Source: Wenyingzhuangia heitensis (GTDB taxonomy: Bacteria; Bacteroidota; Bacteroidia; Flavobacteriales; Flavobacteriaceae). From it: 64,000 nt of DNA. Position 1 is the first letter of the stretch; each line of letters opens with the position of its first letter. The position numbers and the translations under genes are program-made. Location of the stretch: NCBI RefSeq assembly GCF_011762155.1, contig NZ_JAASQL010000001.1, positions 1,302,001 to 1,366,000 of the forward strand. Reading direction: 5' to 3'. Shown here one piece after another: positions 19,970 to 30,356 of this stretch. The notes below the pieces were generated by a model. The model was given only the letters and a program-made list of their open reading frames with translations, was not told the DNA's origin and ran no database searches.

Positions 19970-21859
19970 TTACTTCTTTTTCTTTTTTTGTTGAACAGCT
20001 TGTTGTGCCTGTGCTTGTTTCATAGCATCATCTAAACGCTGTTTAAACTTGCTTTGTTTCTTAGGCTTTTTTCTGTTTTCGTGAATTTTAGCTAATATTT
20101 TTTCCTCGTCAATTACATAGTTCTTAATAACAAACATAATTGTTAAGGTTAGCAAGTTAGATATAAAGTAGTATAAACTTAATCCAGAAGCGTAATTGTT
20201 AAAGAAAAACAACATCATTAATGGAGAAAAGTACATCATCATTTTCATCATTTTTTGCATATCCGGCATTCCTTCTTGTGCAGGTTGTTGCATGCTCATT
20301 TGCTGACCTTGGTTCATTCTCATATAAAAGAAAATAGCAACAGAAGCTAATACAGGAAACAAACTAAAGTGATTTCCATAAAAACTAGATAGTAAAGGAA
20401 TATTGGTAGACCATTCAAAAACACTGTCATAAGAAGCTAAATCATCAGCCCATAAAAAAGGTTGTTGTCTTAATTTTATTTCTGATGGAAAGAAACGAAA
20501 CAAAGCAAAGAATACTGGCATTTGTAATAAAGCAGGAATACAACCAGCCATCATATTTACACCAGATTTACGTTGCAATGCCATAATTTCTGATTGACGT
20601 TTCATTTGGTTGTCTTTTCCAGGGAATTTTGCGTTGATGGCATCCATTTCTGGTTTTAAAACTTTCATTTTAGCACTAGAAACATAAGATTTATAAACTA
20701 AAGGAGACATTAATAAACGAACAACTAAAGTCATTAAAATAATCACCAATCCGTAGTTGCTAATAAATTCGCTAAGTAGGTTAAAAATTGGAATAAAAAC
20801 GACTTTGTTAATCCATCCAAAAATTCCCCAACCTAAGTTCATTACATTTTCAATTCCTTTGTCATAAGAAGCTAATTGTTCGTGAATATTAGGACCAATA
20901 TAAAAACTCATATTATATGCCAAAGCACCATTTGCTAATTTTAAAGGAGCAACAGTACTAAATTTTTTAGTAGCTATGGTATCTACCAAAACATCGTTTA
21001 CTAAAGACTCAGAAGTTAATTCTGCTTTTTCAAAAGGAGTGTTTGTGGTTAAAATAGTAGAGAAAAAATGTTGTTTGTATCCAATCCAATCTACGTTTTC
21101 TTCAATTTCATCATCCTTAGAACCTACAGATAAATCATCAAATTTTCCATCTTCTTTTTCGTAATGTAGAGCCGTCATTTGGTTTTCGTACTTGATACTT
21201 TTTTCTTGACGTTTAGCAGTTAAATCCCACTCTAAATTGATTTTGTTATTGCTGTTAATAACGTTTTCCAATCCAACAGATCTTACAGAAAAATCTAACA
21301 TATAGTCGTTAGGTTTTAACTCATATCTATATTCTAAATAGTTATTGTTTGCTGTTTTTAATTTAAAAGAAGCTACTTGGTTTTTTCCGTTTTTGTTAGT
21401 AGATGGAGAAAAAATTAAATCTTTAGTATTTATGATTTTATTTTCAAACGTACCAAAGTTAATGTTAAAACTAGCGTTAGCATCTTTTATTAAAAACAAA
21501 GGAGCTTGGTTATAAGTGGTATAATTTTTTAATTGTGCTTCTACAATTTGTCCACCTTTGTTTGCTATAACAAGTTTCAAAACCTCGTTTTCTAAGGTAG
21601 TTGTTCCGTTTTCTTTTGTACCGTTGGCAACAGCATAAGCAAATTCGCCATATTTTTTTACAGCTTGTGCATTTGCCAAAGAGTCTGTTACTACAGTAAT
21701 TTCATTGTTGTTTTCTGGAACATTAACAACATTTTCTATTTGCGCTTCTTCTTTAACAGGAGCTTTGTCTTTTTGAGTCATAGTATACCATACTAATACG
21801 GCACCTATTAATGCAAAACCAATAATTTGGCTAATGTCTAATTTCTTTTTTTCTTCCAT
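19970..21859 (-). CDS. yidC: Membrane protein insertase YidC
   Basis: 629 residues. The N-terminal helix (residues about 12-25), the large periplasmic P1 beta domain (about 60-350) and the C-terminal Oxa1 core are all present: WIGYKQHFFSTIL, then the hydrophobic core starting GWINKVVFIPIFNLL, VVRLLMSPLVYKSYVSS, MMAGCIPALLQMPVFFALFRFF, and a lysine-rich C-terminal tail that can bind ribosomes. YidC inserts and folds inner-membrane proteins alone or with SecYEG. It lies 66 bp downstream of pyrG on the same strand, separated by a hairpin. Confidence 0.97.
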   Translation of the reverse strand: MEEKKKLDISQIIGFALIGAVLVWYTMTQKDKAPVKEEAQIENVVNVPENNNEITVVTDSLANAQAVKKYGEFAYAVANGTKENGTTTLENEVLKLVIANKGGQIVEAQLKNYTTYNQAPLFLIKDANASFNINFGTFENKIINTKDLIFSPSTNKNGKNQVASFKLKTANNNYLEYRYELKPNDYMLDFSVRSVGLENVINSNNKINLEWDLTAKRQEKSIKYENQMTALHYEKEDGKFDDLSVGSKDDEIEENVDWIGYKQHFFSTILTTNTPFEKAELTSESLVNDVLVDTIATKKFSTVAPLKLANGALAYNMSFYIGPNIHEQLASYDKGIENVMNLGWGIFGWINKVVFIPIFNLLSEFISNYGLVIILMTLVVRLLMSPLVYKSYVSSAKMKVLKPEMDAINAKFPGKDNQMKRQSEIMALQRKSGVNMMAGCIPALLQMPVFFALFRFFPSEIKLRQQPFLWADDLASYDSVFEWSTNIPLLSSFYGNHFSLFPVLASVAIFFYMRMNQGQQMSMQQPAQEGMPDMQKMMKMMMYFSPLMMLFFFNNYASGLSLYYFISNLLTLTIMFVIKNYVIDEEKILAKIHENRKKPKKQSKFKQRLDDAMKQAQAQQAVQQKKKKK

Positions 21860-21874
21860 TTTGATAAAAAATAG

Positions 21875-21907
21875 AAGTCTGTCATTCTTAATTTAAATGA
21901 CAGACTT
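21875..21907 (-). terminator. Hairpin between pyrG and yidC
   Basis: Perfect 12-bp inverted repeat AAGTCTGTCATT / AATGACAGACTT with a 9-base loop between the pyrG stop and the yidC start. On the minus strand it is followed by CTATTTTTTATC, so it can act as a terminator or attenuator. yidC may then be partly read through from pyrG. Confidence 0.75.
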
Positions 21908-21925
21908 GCTTTGTGATTGTATATT

Positions 21926-23614
<1,689 letters not shown>

Positions 23615-23740
23615 TTATATAAGTATCTGATTCTCCTTTTTATAAATAATTAAATTGACTAAAAACCAACAAAATTAAAGTTGTTAAATTTTAGAAAAAC
23701 ATAAGTTGAAAAAAAATATTCAATTTTAAATAAAAAACAT

Positions 23741-23770
23741 TTGCAGTTTTTAAATAATCGCATATATTTG
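23741..23770 (+). promoter_or_regulatory. Promoter of rpmH (Bacteroidetes type)
   Basis: TTG at 23741-23743, a 19-bp spacer, then TATATTTG at 23763-23770. Both boxes and the spacing fit the Flavobacterium primary sigma consensus (TTG, then TAnnTTTG). It lies 75 bp upstream of the rpmH ATG. Confidence 0.68.
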
Positions 23771-23845
23771 CATTCGCTAAAGAAAACTCCATGGTTTTCA
23801 AAACTAGCTAAAGCATTAAAATAAACGACGTAAGATATAATTAAA

Positions 23846-24004
23846 ATGAAAAGAACGTTTCAACCATCAAACAGAAAAAGAAGAAACAAGCACGGTTTCA
23901 GAGAAAGAATGGCTTCAGCTAACGGACGTAAAGTTTTAGCTAGAAGAAGAGCAAAAGGTAGAGCAAGCACAACAGTTTCTTCGTCTCCAAGACATAAGAA
24001 ATAA
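23846..24004 (+). CDS. rpmH: 50S ribosomal protein L34
   Basis: A 52-residue gene: [20 protein letters not shown], then [20 protein letters not shown], and a C-terminal tail ending SSSPRHKK. This is an almost textbook L34, a small basic protein that binds 23S rRNA in the large subunit. It stands alone between a good upstream promoter and a strong terminator, rather than beside dnaA and rnpA as in many other bacteria. ATG start; the stop is TAA at 24002-24004. Confidence 0.97.
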   Translation: MKRTFQPSNRKRRNKHGFRERMASANGRKVLARRRAKGRASTTVSSSPRHKK

Positions 24005-24027
24005 TGATGCTTTCATTATAATATAAT

Positions 24028-24058
24028 AGGTGTTACTTTTAAGTAACACCTTTTTTTT
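24028..24058 (+). terminator. Rho-independent terminator after rpmH
   Basis: Inverted repeat AGGTGTTACTT (24028-24038) and AAGTAACACCT (24041-24051 with the start of the T run), followed by eight T residues in total. It separates rpmH from carB. Confidence 0.92.
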
Positions 24059-24126
24059 GAATTTTTTTTTAAAATGTAGTTCAATAAAAGATAATCAGAT
24101 TGTTATCTTTACCCAAAATAAAGAGT

Positions 24127-26982
24127 ATGCCAAAAAATCCTAAAATCAAATCAGTTTTAATTATCGGTTCAGGTCCCATAGTAATTGGTCAAGCTTGTGA
24201 GTTTGATTATTCTGGGTCTCAATCTATCCGTTCATTAAAAGAAGAAGGAATTGAAGTAACTTTAATCAATTCTAACCCTGCAACTATTATGACAGACCCG
24301 TCATTAGCAGATAACGTTTACTTAAAGCCCTTAACAACAAATTCTATTAGAGAAATTTTAACTGCGCATCCTAATATTGATGCAGTTTTACCTACCATGG
24401 GTGGTCAAACAGCATTAAACTTGTGTATAGAAGCTGATGAAAAAGGAATTTGGGAAGATCATAATGTAGAAATGATCGGTGTTGATATTGATGCCATCAA
24501 TGTTACAGAAGATAGAGAACAGTTTCGTGAATTGATGGGGAAGATAGGTGTGAATATGGCACCTCAAGCTACGGCAACATCATTTTTAGAAGGAAAAAAA
24601 ATAGCACAAGAATTTGGTTTTCCATTATGTATACGTTCATCGTTTACTTTAGGAGGAGCAGGAGCTGCTATTGTATATGAAGAAGAAGACTTTGATGATT
24701 TATTACGCAACGGATTAGAAATTTCTCCAATCCATGAGGTAATGATTGACAAAGCCATGATGGGATGGAAAGAATACGAATTAGAATTGTTACGTGACGG
24801 AAACGACAACGTAGTAATTGTATGTTCTATAGAAAATATGGATCCAATGGGAATCCATACAGGAGATTCTATTACGGTTGCACCGGCAATGACCTTAAGT
24901 GATTCTACATTCCAAAAAATGCGTGATATGGCCATCCATATGATGCGCTCTATTGGAGATTTTGAAGGAGGATGTAACGTACAGTTTGCAATCTCTCCAG
25001 ATGAAAAAGAAGATATCATAGCTATCGAGATCAACCCACGTGTATCTCGTTCATCAGCGTTAGCATCAAAAGCAACAGGATATCCTATTGCAAAAATTGC
25101 AACTAAATTAGCTCTAGGTTACAATTTAGATGAATTGAATAATCAAATTACAGGAAACACATCAGCGTTGTTTGAACCAACCTTAGATTATGTAATTGTA
25201 AAAATACCACGTTTTAACTTTGATAAATTTGAAGGAGCAGATAGAACTTTAGGTTTACAAATGAAAGCTGTTGGAGAGGTAATGGGAATTGGACGTTCGT
25301 TTCAAGAAGCATTACACAAAGCCACACAGTCTTTAGAAATTAAACGTAACGGTTTAGGAGCAGATGGTAAAGAGGAAACTCACTATGATACTATTATTTC
25401 TAAATTAACATATGCATCTTGGGATAGAGTATTTACGATTTACGATGCAATTAAAGCTGGAATTTCTTTACGTAAAATTTACGATATCACAAAAATTGAC
25501 ATGTGGTACTTAAAGCAATACGAAGAATTATATACTTTAGAAAAAGAGATATCTACTTTTAAATTAGATACTTTGTCTAAAGAATTACTTTTAGAGGCAA
25601 AGCAAAAAGGATATGGTGATAGACAAATAGCTCACATGCTAGGATGTTTAGAATCTGAAGTTTATAAAAAACGTGAAGAGCTTAATATAAAACGTGTATA
25701 CAAGTTAGTAGATACTTGTGCTGCAGAGTTTGAAGCAAATACACCTTATTATTACTCAACTTTTGAAAACGTACAAATATCTAAAGAGGGAGTTGCTGCA
25801 TCAGCAAACGAATCTGTAGTAACAGACAAGAAAAAAGTAGTTGTATTAGGTTCTGGTCCTAACAGAATTGGGCAAGGAATTGAATTTGATTACTGTTGTG
25901 TACACGGAGTGTTAGCTGCAAAAGAAGCTGGATACGAAACAATTATGATTAACTGTAATCCAGAGACTGTTTCTACAGACTTTGACACAGCTGATAAATT
26001 GTATTTCGAACCTGTATTCTGGGAACATATTTATGACATAATTCGTCATGAAAAACCAGAAGGAGTAATTGTTCAGTTAGGAGGACAAACAGCATTAAAA
26101 TTAGCAGAAAAATTAGAAGCTTATGGAGTAAAAATCATGGGAACTAGTTTTGAAGCGTTAGATTTAGCTGAAGATAGAGGACGTTTTTCTGAAATGTTAA
26201 CTTCTTTAGAAATTCCTTTCCCTCAGTTTGGAACAGCAACTAATGCTGACGAGGCTTTAGAAATTGCAGACACCTTAGATTTTCCAATTTTAGTTCGTCC
26301 ATCTTATGTATTAGGAGGACAGGGAATGAAAATTGTAATTAATAAAGAAGAATTAGAATCACATGTAGTTGAATTGTTACGTTCTATTCCTGGAAATAAA
26401 TTATTGTTAGATCATTATTTAGAAGGAGCTATAGAAGCAGAAGCAGATGCAATTTGTGATGCTGATGGAAATGTATACATTATTGGTATTATGGAACATA
26501 TAGAGCCTTGTGGAGTTCACTCTGGAGATTCTAATGCAACCTTGCCACCGTTTAACTTAGGAGAATTTGTAATGAACCAAATTAAAGAGCACACCAAAAA
26601 GATTGCGGTAGCTTTAAAAACGGTTGGTTTAATCAACATTCAGTTTGCTGTTAAAGATGATACAGTGTACATTATTGAAGCAAACCCAAGAGCTTCGCGT
26701 ACCGTTCCTTTTATTGCAAAAGCATACGGAGAACCTTATGTAAACTATGCAACCAAAGTAATGTTAGGAGTTAACAAGGTAACAGACTTTACGTTTAACC
26801 CTAAATTAGAAGGTTTTGCAATTAAGCAACCTGTGTTCTCTTTTAACAAGTTCCCAAATGTAGACAAAACATTAGGACCTGAAATGAAATCTACAGGAGA
26901 GTCTATTTTGTTTATTGATAGCTTAAAGGACGATGCTTTTTACGAGTTGTACTCAAGAAGAAAGATGTACTTAAACAAATAA
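24127..26982 (+). CDS. carB: Carbamoyl phosphate synthase large subunit
   Basis: 951 residues from ATG at 24127 (MPKNPKIKSVLIIGSGPIVIGQ). The two homologous ATP-grasp halves are visible: the first with FPLCIRSSFTLGGAGAAI and EINPRVSRSSALASKATGYP, the second starting VVVLGSGPNRIGQGIEFDYC, with FPILVRPSYVLGGQGM and EANPRASRTVPFIAKA. The enzyme makes carbamoyl phosphate from bicarbonate, ATP and the ammonia channelled from CarA, for pyrimidine and arginine synthesis. The length is shorter than the usual ~1070 residues: the protein stops soon after KSTGESILFIDSLKD, so the C-terminal MGS-like allosteric domain is essentially missing, which is common in Bacteroidetes. An upstream TTG at 24100 is unlikely to be the start. 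Confidence 0.96.
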   Translation: MPKNPKIKSVLIIGSGPIVIGQACEFDYSGSQSIRSLKEEGIEVTLINSNPATIMTDPSLADNVYLKPLTTNSIREILTAHPNIDAVLPTMGGQTALNLCIEADEKGIWEDHNVEMIGVDIDAINVTEDREQFRELMGKIGVNMAPQATATSFLEGKKIAQEFGFPLCIRSSFTLGGAGAAIVYEEEDFDDLLRNGLEISPIHEVMIDKAMMGWKEYELELLRDGNDNVVIVCSIENMDPMGIHTGDSITVAPAMTLSDSTFQKMRDMAIHMMRSIGDFEGGCNVQFAISPDEKEDIIAIEINPRVSRSSALASKATGYPIAKIATKLALGYNLDELNNQITGNTSALFEPTLDYVIVKIPRFNFDKFEGADRTLGLQMKAVGEVMGIGRSFQEALHKATQSLEIKRNGLGADGKEETHYDTIISKLTYASWDRVFTIYDAIKAGISLRKIYDITKIDMWYLKQYEELYTLEKEISTFKLDTLSKELLLEAKQKGYGDRQIAHMLGCLESEVYKKREELNIKRVYKLVDTCAAEFEANTPYYYSTFENVQISKEGVAASANESVVTDKKKVVVLGSGPNRIGQGIEFDYCCVHGVLAAKEAGYETIMINCNPETVSTDFDTADKLYFEPVFWEHIYDIIRHEKPEGVIVQLGGQTALKLAEKLEAYGVKIMGTSFEALDLAEDRGRFSEMLTSLEIPFPQFGTATNADEALEIADTLDFPILVRPSYVLGGQGMKIVINKEELESHVVELLRSIPGNKLLLDHYLEGAIEAEADAICDADGNVYIIGIMEHIEPCGVHSGDSNATLPPFNLGEFVMNQIKEHTKKIAVALKTVGLINIQFAVKDDTVYIIEANPRASRTVPFIAKAYGEPYVNYATKVMLGVNKVTDFTFNPKLEGFAIKQPVFSFNKFPNVDKTLGPEMKSTGESILFIDSLKDDAFYELYSRRKMYLNK

Positions 26983-27002
26983 AGAGTTTAAATACCTTAT
27001 AT

Positions 27003-27037
27003 AAACCCCGATACATATAAGAATGTATCGGGGTTTT
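27003..27037 (+). terminator. Rho-independent terminator after carB
   Basis: Inverted repeat AAACCCCGATACAT (27003-27016) and ATGTATCGGGGTTTT (27023-27037), 20 bp after the carB stop, with a GC-rich stem and T-rich trailer. Confidence 0.9.
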
Positions 27038-27058
27038 ATATATACCTGTGTGTTTACA

Positions 27059-27080
27059 CAGTTGTTTGTCAGTTGTTTGT
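27059..27080 (+). repeat. Two tandem copies of an 11-bp direct repeat
   Basis: CAGTTGTTTGT occurs twice in immediate succession, one helical turn apart, just upstream of the T9SS cargo gene. The second copy contains the TTG that could serve as its -33 box, so the repeat may be a regulator site or simply a local duplication. Confidence 0.6.
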
Positions 27081-27102
27081 GTTTTTTTTTTGATTAATTT
27101 TA
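27073..27102 (+). promoter_or_regulatory. Candidate promoter of the T9SS cargo gene
   Basis: TTG at 27073-27075, a 19-bp spacer, then TAATTTTA at 27095-27102, one mismatch from the TAnnTTTG consensus. It lies 25 bp upstream of the ATG at 27128. Confidence 0.42.
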
Positions 27103-27127
27103 GTATGAAATCGAAAAAAAAAATGTT

Positions 27128-27724
27128 ATGAAAAAAAAATTACTTTTAGTTTTATTGTTAGCAATAAGTTTTGTGACAATAAGTAACGCACAAACAACAA
27201 TTACTAAGGATCCGTCAATTACAGGGAATTTTACTTTAGACCAAGGAGACAACATAAGGTTTGAAATAGGAAGCGTATTAGGCTCTTTAGCGACATTAAC
27301 ATGTACATCTGCTCCAATAGGAGTAAACACTGTTGATTTTACAGCAAATTTATCAGTTGGGAATACTCTTTTTTATGATAAAGAGATAACTATTGCTGGG
27401 GAATATGTATTCTCGTATGCTTTTGGCTTAGATACAAATATTTTTACCATGACTGCTGAGGCTACTACTTTGAGTACAGGTTCTATTAAAAAATCGTCAG
27501 ACTTTACAGTGTCTTACAATTCAAATTCAGGAACTTTAACAATAAACAATTTAGATGTAAGTAAAGTTAAAGGAGTTTCTGTTTTAAATACGTTAGGAAC
27601 AACTGTTTATTCTTCTAAAATTTTAGGAAGTTCAATAGATTTAACTTCTGTTACTAATGGAATGTATATTCTAGTTATTGAATTAGAATCATCAACAATA
27701 ACTAAAAAAATTATCAAAGGTTAA
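27128..27724 (+). CDS. Small secreted protein with T9SS type A sorting domain
   Basis: 198 residues. There is a signal peptide (MKKKLLLVLLLAISFVTISN, cleaved near NAQ) and a beta-rich mature part of about 100 residues (TITKDPSITGNFTLDQGDNI onward) with no recognised family. A C-terminal T9SS sorting domain of about 65 residues has LDVSKVKGVSVLNTLGTTVY, then LTSVTNGMYILVIEL and a final lysine-rich ITKKIIKG. This domain directs Por/Gld-type secretion across the outer membrane and removal of the tail. The mature body is unusually short for a cargo. Function unknown. Confidence 0.85.
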   Translation: MKKKLLLVLLLAISFVTISNAQTTITKDPSITGNFTLDQGDNIRFEIGSVLGSLATLTCTSAPIGVNTVDFTANLSVGNTLFYDKEITIAGEYVFSYAFGLDTNIFTMTAEATTLSTGSIKKSSDFTVSYNSNSGTLTINNLDVSKVKGVSVLNTLGTTVYSSKILGSSIDLTSVTNGMYILVIELESSTITKKIIKG

Positions 27725-27754
27725 TCGCTATAAAAAATTATAAATCCGATTTCA

Positions 27755-27785
27755 AAAAGCCATCTAATTAAGTTAGATGGCTTTT
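27755..27785. terminator. Bidirectional terminator between convergent genes
   Basis: Perfect 13-bp inverted repeat AAAAGCCATCTAA / TTAGATGGCTTTT with a 5-base loop. A and T tails on both strands let it terminate the T9SS cargo gene and the convergent minus-strand gene ending at 27787. Confidence 0.88.
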
Positions 27786-27786
27786 A

Positions 27787-28308
27787 TTATTTCCCAAAAT
27801 TTATTTTTAGTTTTAAAGCCAATCCGTTTTGATATTGTTCATTTACTATTTTAGAAATATAATCAATGTTATTAGTACCTACACGATAACTAACTTGAAG
27901 TGTAAAATGTCCGTTATAATCATTTAAAATTCCTTTTAAAGTTACAACTTGCGTTACTCCATTTACATTTACCGTTCCTTTAAGGTTTACATTTGTATTA
28001 CTGCTCTGAATAAGATTGCTATTAAAAAAAGAGGTGTTTTGGTTTTTAATAAAATTATTCAACTGTTGTAAGGGTAAAATGGTTTCTAATTGTTTTAGGT
28101 TGATGTTGTATTTATAGCCTTGTATAAAAGGGGAGTTGGTCAAAGACTTTTTTAAATACTCTAAATCATTTATTTGTTTGTTTTTGTTACTTTTAATGTT
28201 AAGGTTAATGCTTTGCAATTGTTTGGACACAATCTTACTACTGTCAACAGGAATAGATTGACAGAACGATACCGAATAAAACAATAAAGAAACAATAAGT
28301 ATTTTCAC
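27787..28308 (-). CDS. Secreted YceI-like hypothetical protein
   Basis: 173 residues with a short signal peptide ending near SFCQS. The C-terminal half has the strand pattern VNLKGTVNVNGVTQVVTLKG followed by HFTLQVSYRVG, which resembles the YceI lipocalin-like fold (a periplasmic isoprenoid-binding family), but the N-terminal half is unlike it and the whole is not a confident match. It shares a terminator with the T9SS cargo gene and is divergent from the gene at 28494. Function unknown. Confidence 0.65.
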   Translation of the reverse strand: MKILIVSLLFYSVSFCQSIPVDSSKIVSKQLQSINLNIKSNKNKQINDLEYLKKSLTNSPFIQGYKYNINLKQLETILPLQQLNNFIKNQNTSFFNSNLIQSSNTNVNLKGTVNVNGVTQVVTLKGILNDYNGHFTLQVSYRVGTNNIDYISKIVNEQYQNGLALKLKINFGK

Positions 28309-28446
28309 AAGTATAAAATTTACTACCTAATTACTTACCTATACAATTTTTATGCAAGAAATATAAAATTAATGATTTCTATAATATTAGCTTTATATTT
28401 TTAGTATTTAATAGAGTTTAAAACAAATTTTAAAAAAGATAAATAA

Positions 28447-28473
28447 TTGACCAATACTCTTTTTCTAAATTTA
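28447..28473 (+). promoter_or_regulatory. Candidate promoter of the 28494 gene pair
   Basis: TTG at 28447-28449, a 16-bp spacer, then TAAATTTA at 28466-28473, one mismatch from TAnnTTTG. It is 20 bp before the ATG at 28494. The spacer is at the short end of the usual range. Confidence 0.35.
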
Positions 28474-28493
28474 GGTATATCTAAAATAGATGA

Positions 28494-29438
28494 ATGAAAA
28501 AACGATATAAAACTTTATGGATTTTGTTTTTTTTGATACATATAAGTAGCTATGCACAGCATTTAAACATAAATGGAGCTTTTACTTTAGGTTTAAAGGT
28601 TGTCTTAGGAAATCAGAATCAATCAATACAATTGGGAGCATCTGCATTTGGAATTTCTAACTATAATAAAGTTGCTTTAGAAGGAGGTATTTCTGTCTAT
28701 ACAGGGGCTATTTTAAAAAGATACACAATTAAAAGTACCGGTTTTATTAATGGCTATGATGTTTTTTATGTAATGGGCTATGGACAAAATAATAATTTAT
28801 TAGGATCCTCTTTAAGTCAATACAACAATGCTGTTTTGTACGATAATGACTATCAAAATGAGTTTTATGGAATTGGTTTTGGTTTTGAAAAACAATTTTT
28901 GCCTAAAAGTTTAGATGAATTTGAACAAAGAATAGGTCGGTTGTTGATGAGGTTTTCAAATAAAAATCATTCCGTAGGATTTTCTTTTAAAAACGATTTA
29001 AAAATAGGAAACCTATTTTATGGTGATGCCACAGATTTTGGAAATACAGGAAGTTTGTATTTAACGTATTCTAATGCCAAAAGATTTGATGAAATTCATC
29101 AGTTTGGTTTTGCTATAGAATTGTTTACACCTCAACAAGACTATACTAAAATTGCCAACAATATATTAAATTCCGATGACGGTAGAAAAAATGTTTGGCA
29201 TACTACAGGTTTGCACAAAAACACCTTTTATGCCAATGGTTACTTACAGTATAAATTGCAAAAAAATAATGGAGTCTATAAAATAAACACAGGAGTAGAG
29301 AGCCCTAAAATGGGAGCGTATATACAAAACAAGTTGCACGACAGTTTTGGATTGAACCCAAGATTTCCTTGGAATGTAAAAAGGAAGCATAATTTTTATA
29401 TACAAGGAGAAGTACAACATTTTATAAATAGTTTATAG
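28494..29438 (+). CDS. Secreted beta-rich hypothetical protein
   Basis: 314 residues with a signal peptide (TLWILFFLIHISSYAQ). The mature protein has many glycine-containing alternating strands (ALEGGISVYTGAILKRY, FYVMGYGQNN, YGIGFGFEKQF). It ends in a segment with DDGRKNVWHTTGLH and a final NFYIQGEVQHFINSL. The pattern recalls Bacteroidetes proteins labelled polymorphic toxin type 23, or a small outer-membrane barrel; neither is proved. It is directly followed by the LRR lipoprotein gene, its stop TAG abutting that ATG, so the two are co-translated from one mRNA. Function unknown. Confidence 0.65.
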   Translation: MKKRYKTLWILFFLIHISSYAQHLNINGAFTLGLKVVLGNQNQSIQLGASAFGISNYNKVALEGGISVYTGAILKRYTIKSTGFINGYDVFYVMGYGQNNNLLGSSLSQYNNAVLYDNDYQNEFYGIGFGFEKQFLPKSLDEFEQRIGRLLMRFSNKNHSVGFSFKNDLKIGNLFYGDATDFGNTGSLYLTYSNAKRFDEIHQFGFAIELFTPQQDYTKIANNILNSDDGRKNVWHTTGLHKNTFYANGYLQYKLQKNNGVYKINTGVESPKMGAYIQNKLHDSFGLNPRFPWNVKRKHNFYIQGEVQHFINSL

Positions 29439-30356
29439 ATGAAAAAGAACTATTTTTTACTAAGTTTTATACTGGTTTTGTTTCTGATGTCTTGTCAAAC
29501 ATCAAAAACATTTTATGGTACAACGCATTTTAATTTAAAAGAAACCAAAAATGTATATCGATTAGATTTAAGCGAATATCAAAAAGAAATAAATCTAACT
29601 AGATTTTTAGATTTAAGAATGTTAAACCTTTCTAATATTTATGATATAAAACAACTTGATCAAATTTTAAAATCAATTGCCAACCCTAATCAGTTAAGGG
29701 TTTTAATTTTAAATAACAATCATTTAAGCATATTACCAAGATCTATAGTAAGGTTTAAAGGCTTAAAACAATTGTCTTTGCAAAACAATCCTGAATTAAA
29801 TTTAGAAAATTCTTTTAAGACCTTGTCTTGTTTGTCGTTAGATTATTTAGACTTACAGTATAATAGATTGACTAAAATCCCACCAGAAATAAAACTTTTA
29901 AAAACATTAAAAGAAGTAAATCTGTCTAACAATAACCTGTCTAACAACAATCTGTTTTATAATTTGTGTGACTTGCCAGCATTAAGATCATTATGGTTAA
30001 GAAACAACAACATTAGTTCTTTAAACACGAACCTTAATAAAATGGATCAATTGGTAAACTTGTATTTGGAAAACAATCAATTAAAAGAAATACCTAGCAA
30101 TTTAACAGGGTTAAAATCATTAAGAGTATTGCATTTGTCTTTTAATAAGTTTGAAGAACTTCCTGAAAATTTACAAGACATTCCAAAGTTGATACTTTTA
30201 CATATAGATCATTGCAATATAAAATCAATATCAAAAACATTTAATTCTAGAACCATTTCTGTAAAAGGTTTGGTTATTAATAATAATGACTTGTCTAAAG
30301 AGCAAATTAACACTTGGAAATCTGTTTTTAAAAATAATTTTCTTTTAATTTTTTAG
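29439..30356 (+). CDS. Leucine-rich-repeat lipoprotein
   Basis: 305 residues. A lipoprotein signal ends in the lipobox FLMSC (Cys near residue 19), followed by about eight leucine-rich repeats of the LxxLxLxxNxL type, for example LRVLILNNNHLSILP, LRSLWLRNNNISSL and LVNLYLENNQLKEIP. LRR lipoproteins of Bacteroidetes sit on the cell surface or periplasmic face of the outer membrane and bind proteins. Its ATG touches the stop codon of the upstream secreted protein, suggesting the two form a pair (for example effector and binder, or a surface complex). Its 3' end overlaps the convergent MFS gene by 12 bp. Confidence 0.88.
   Translation: MKKNYFLLSFILVLFLMSCQTSKTFYGTTHFNLKETKNVYRLDLSEYQKEINLTRFLDLRMLNLSNIYDIKQLDQILKSIANPNQLRVLILNNNHLSILPRSIVRFKGLKQLSLQNNPELNLENSFKTLSCLSLDYLDLQYNRLTKIPPEIKLLKTLKEVNLSNNNLSNNNLFYNLCDLPALRSLWLRNNNISSLNTNLNKMDQLVNLYLENNQLKEIPSNLTGLKSLRVLHLSFNKFEELPENLQDIPKLILLHIDHCNIKSISKTFNSRTISVKGLVINNNDLSKEQINTWKSVFKNNFLLIF

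Noticed and set aside
28494-29438. Definite toxin (polymorphic toxin type 23)
   Set aside because: Resemblance is weak and no immunity protein of known type adjoins; left as hypothetical.
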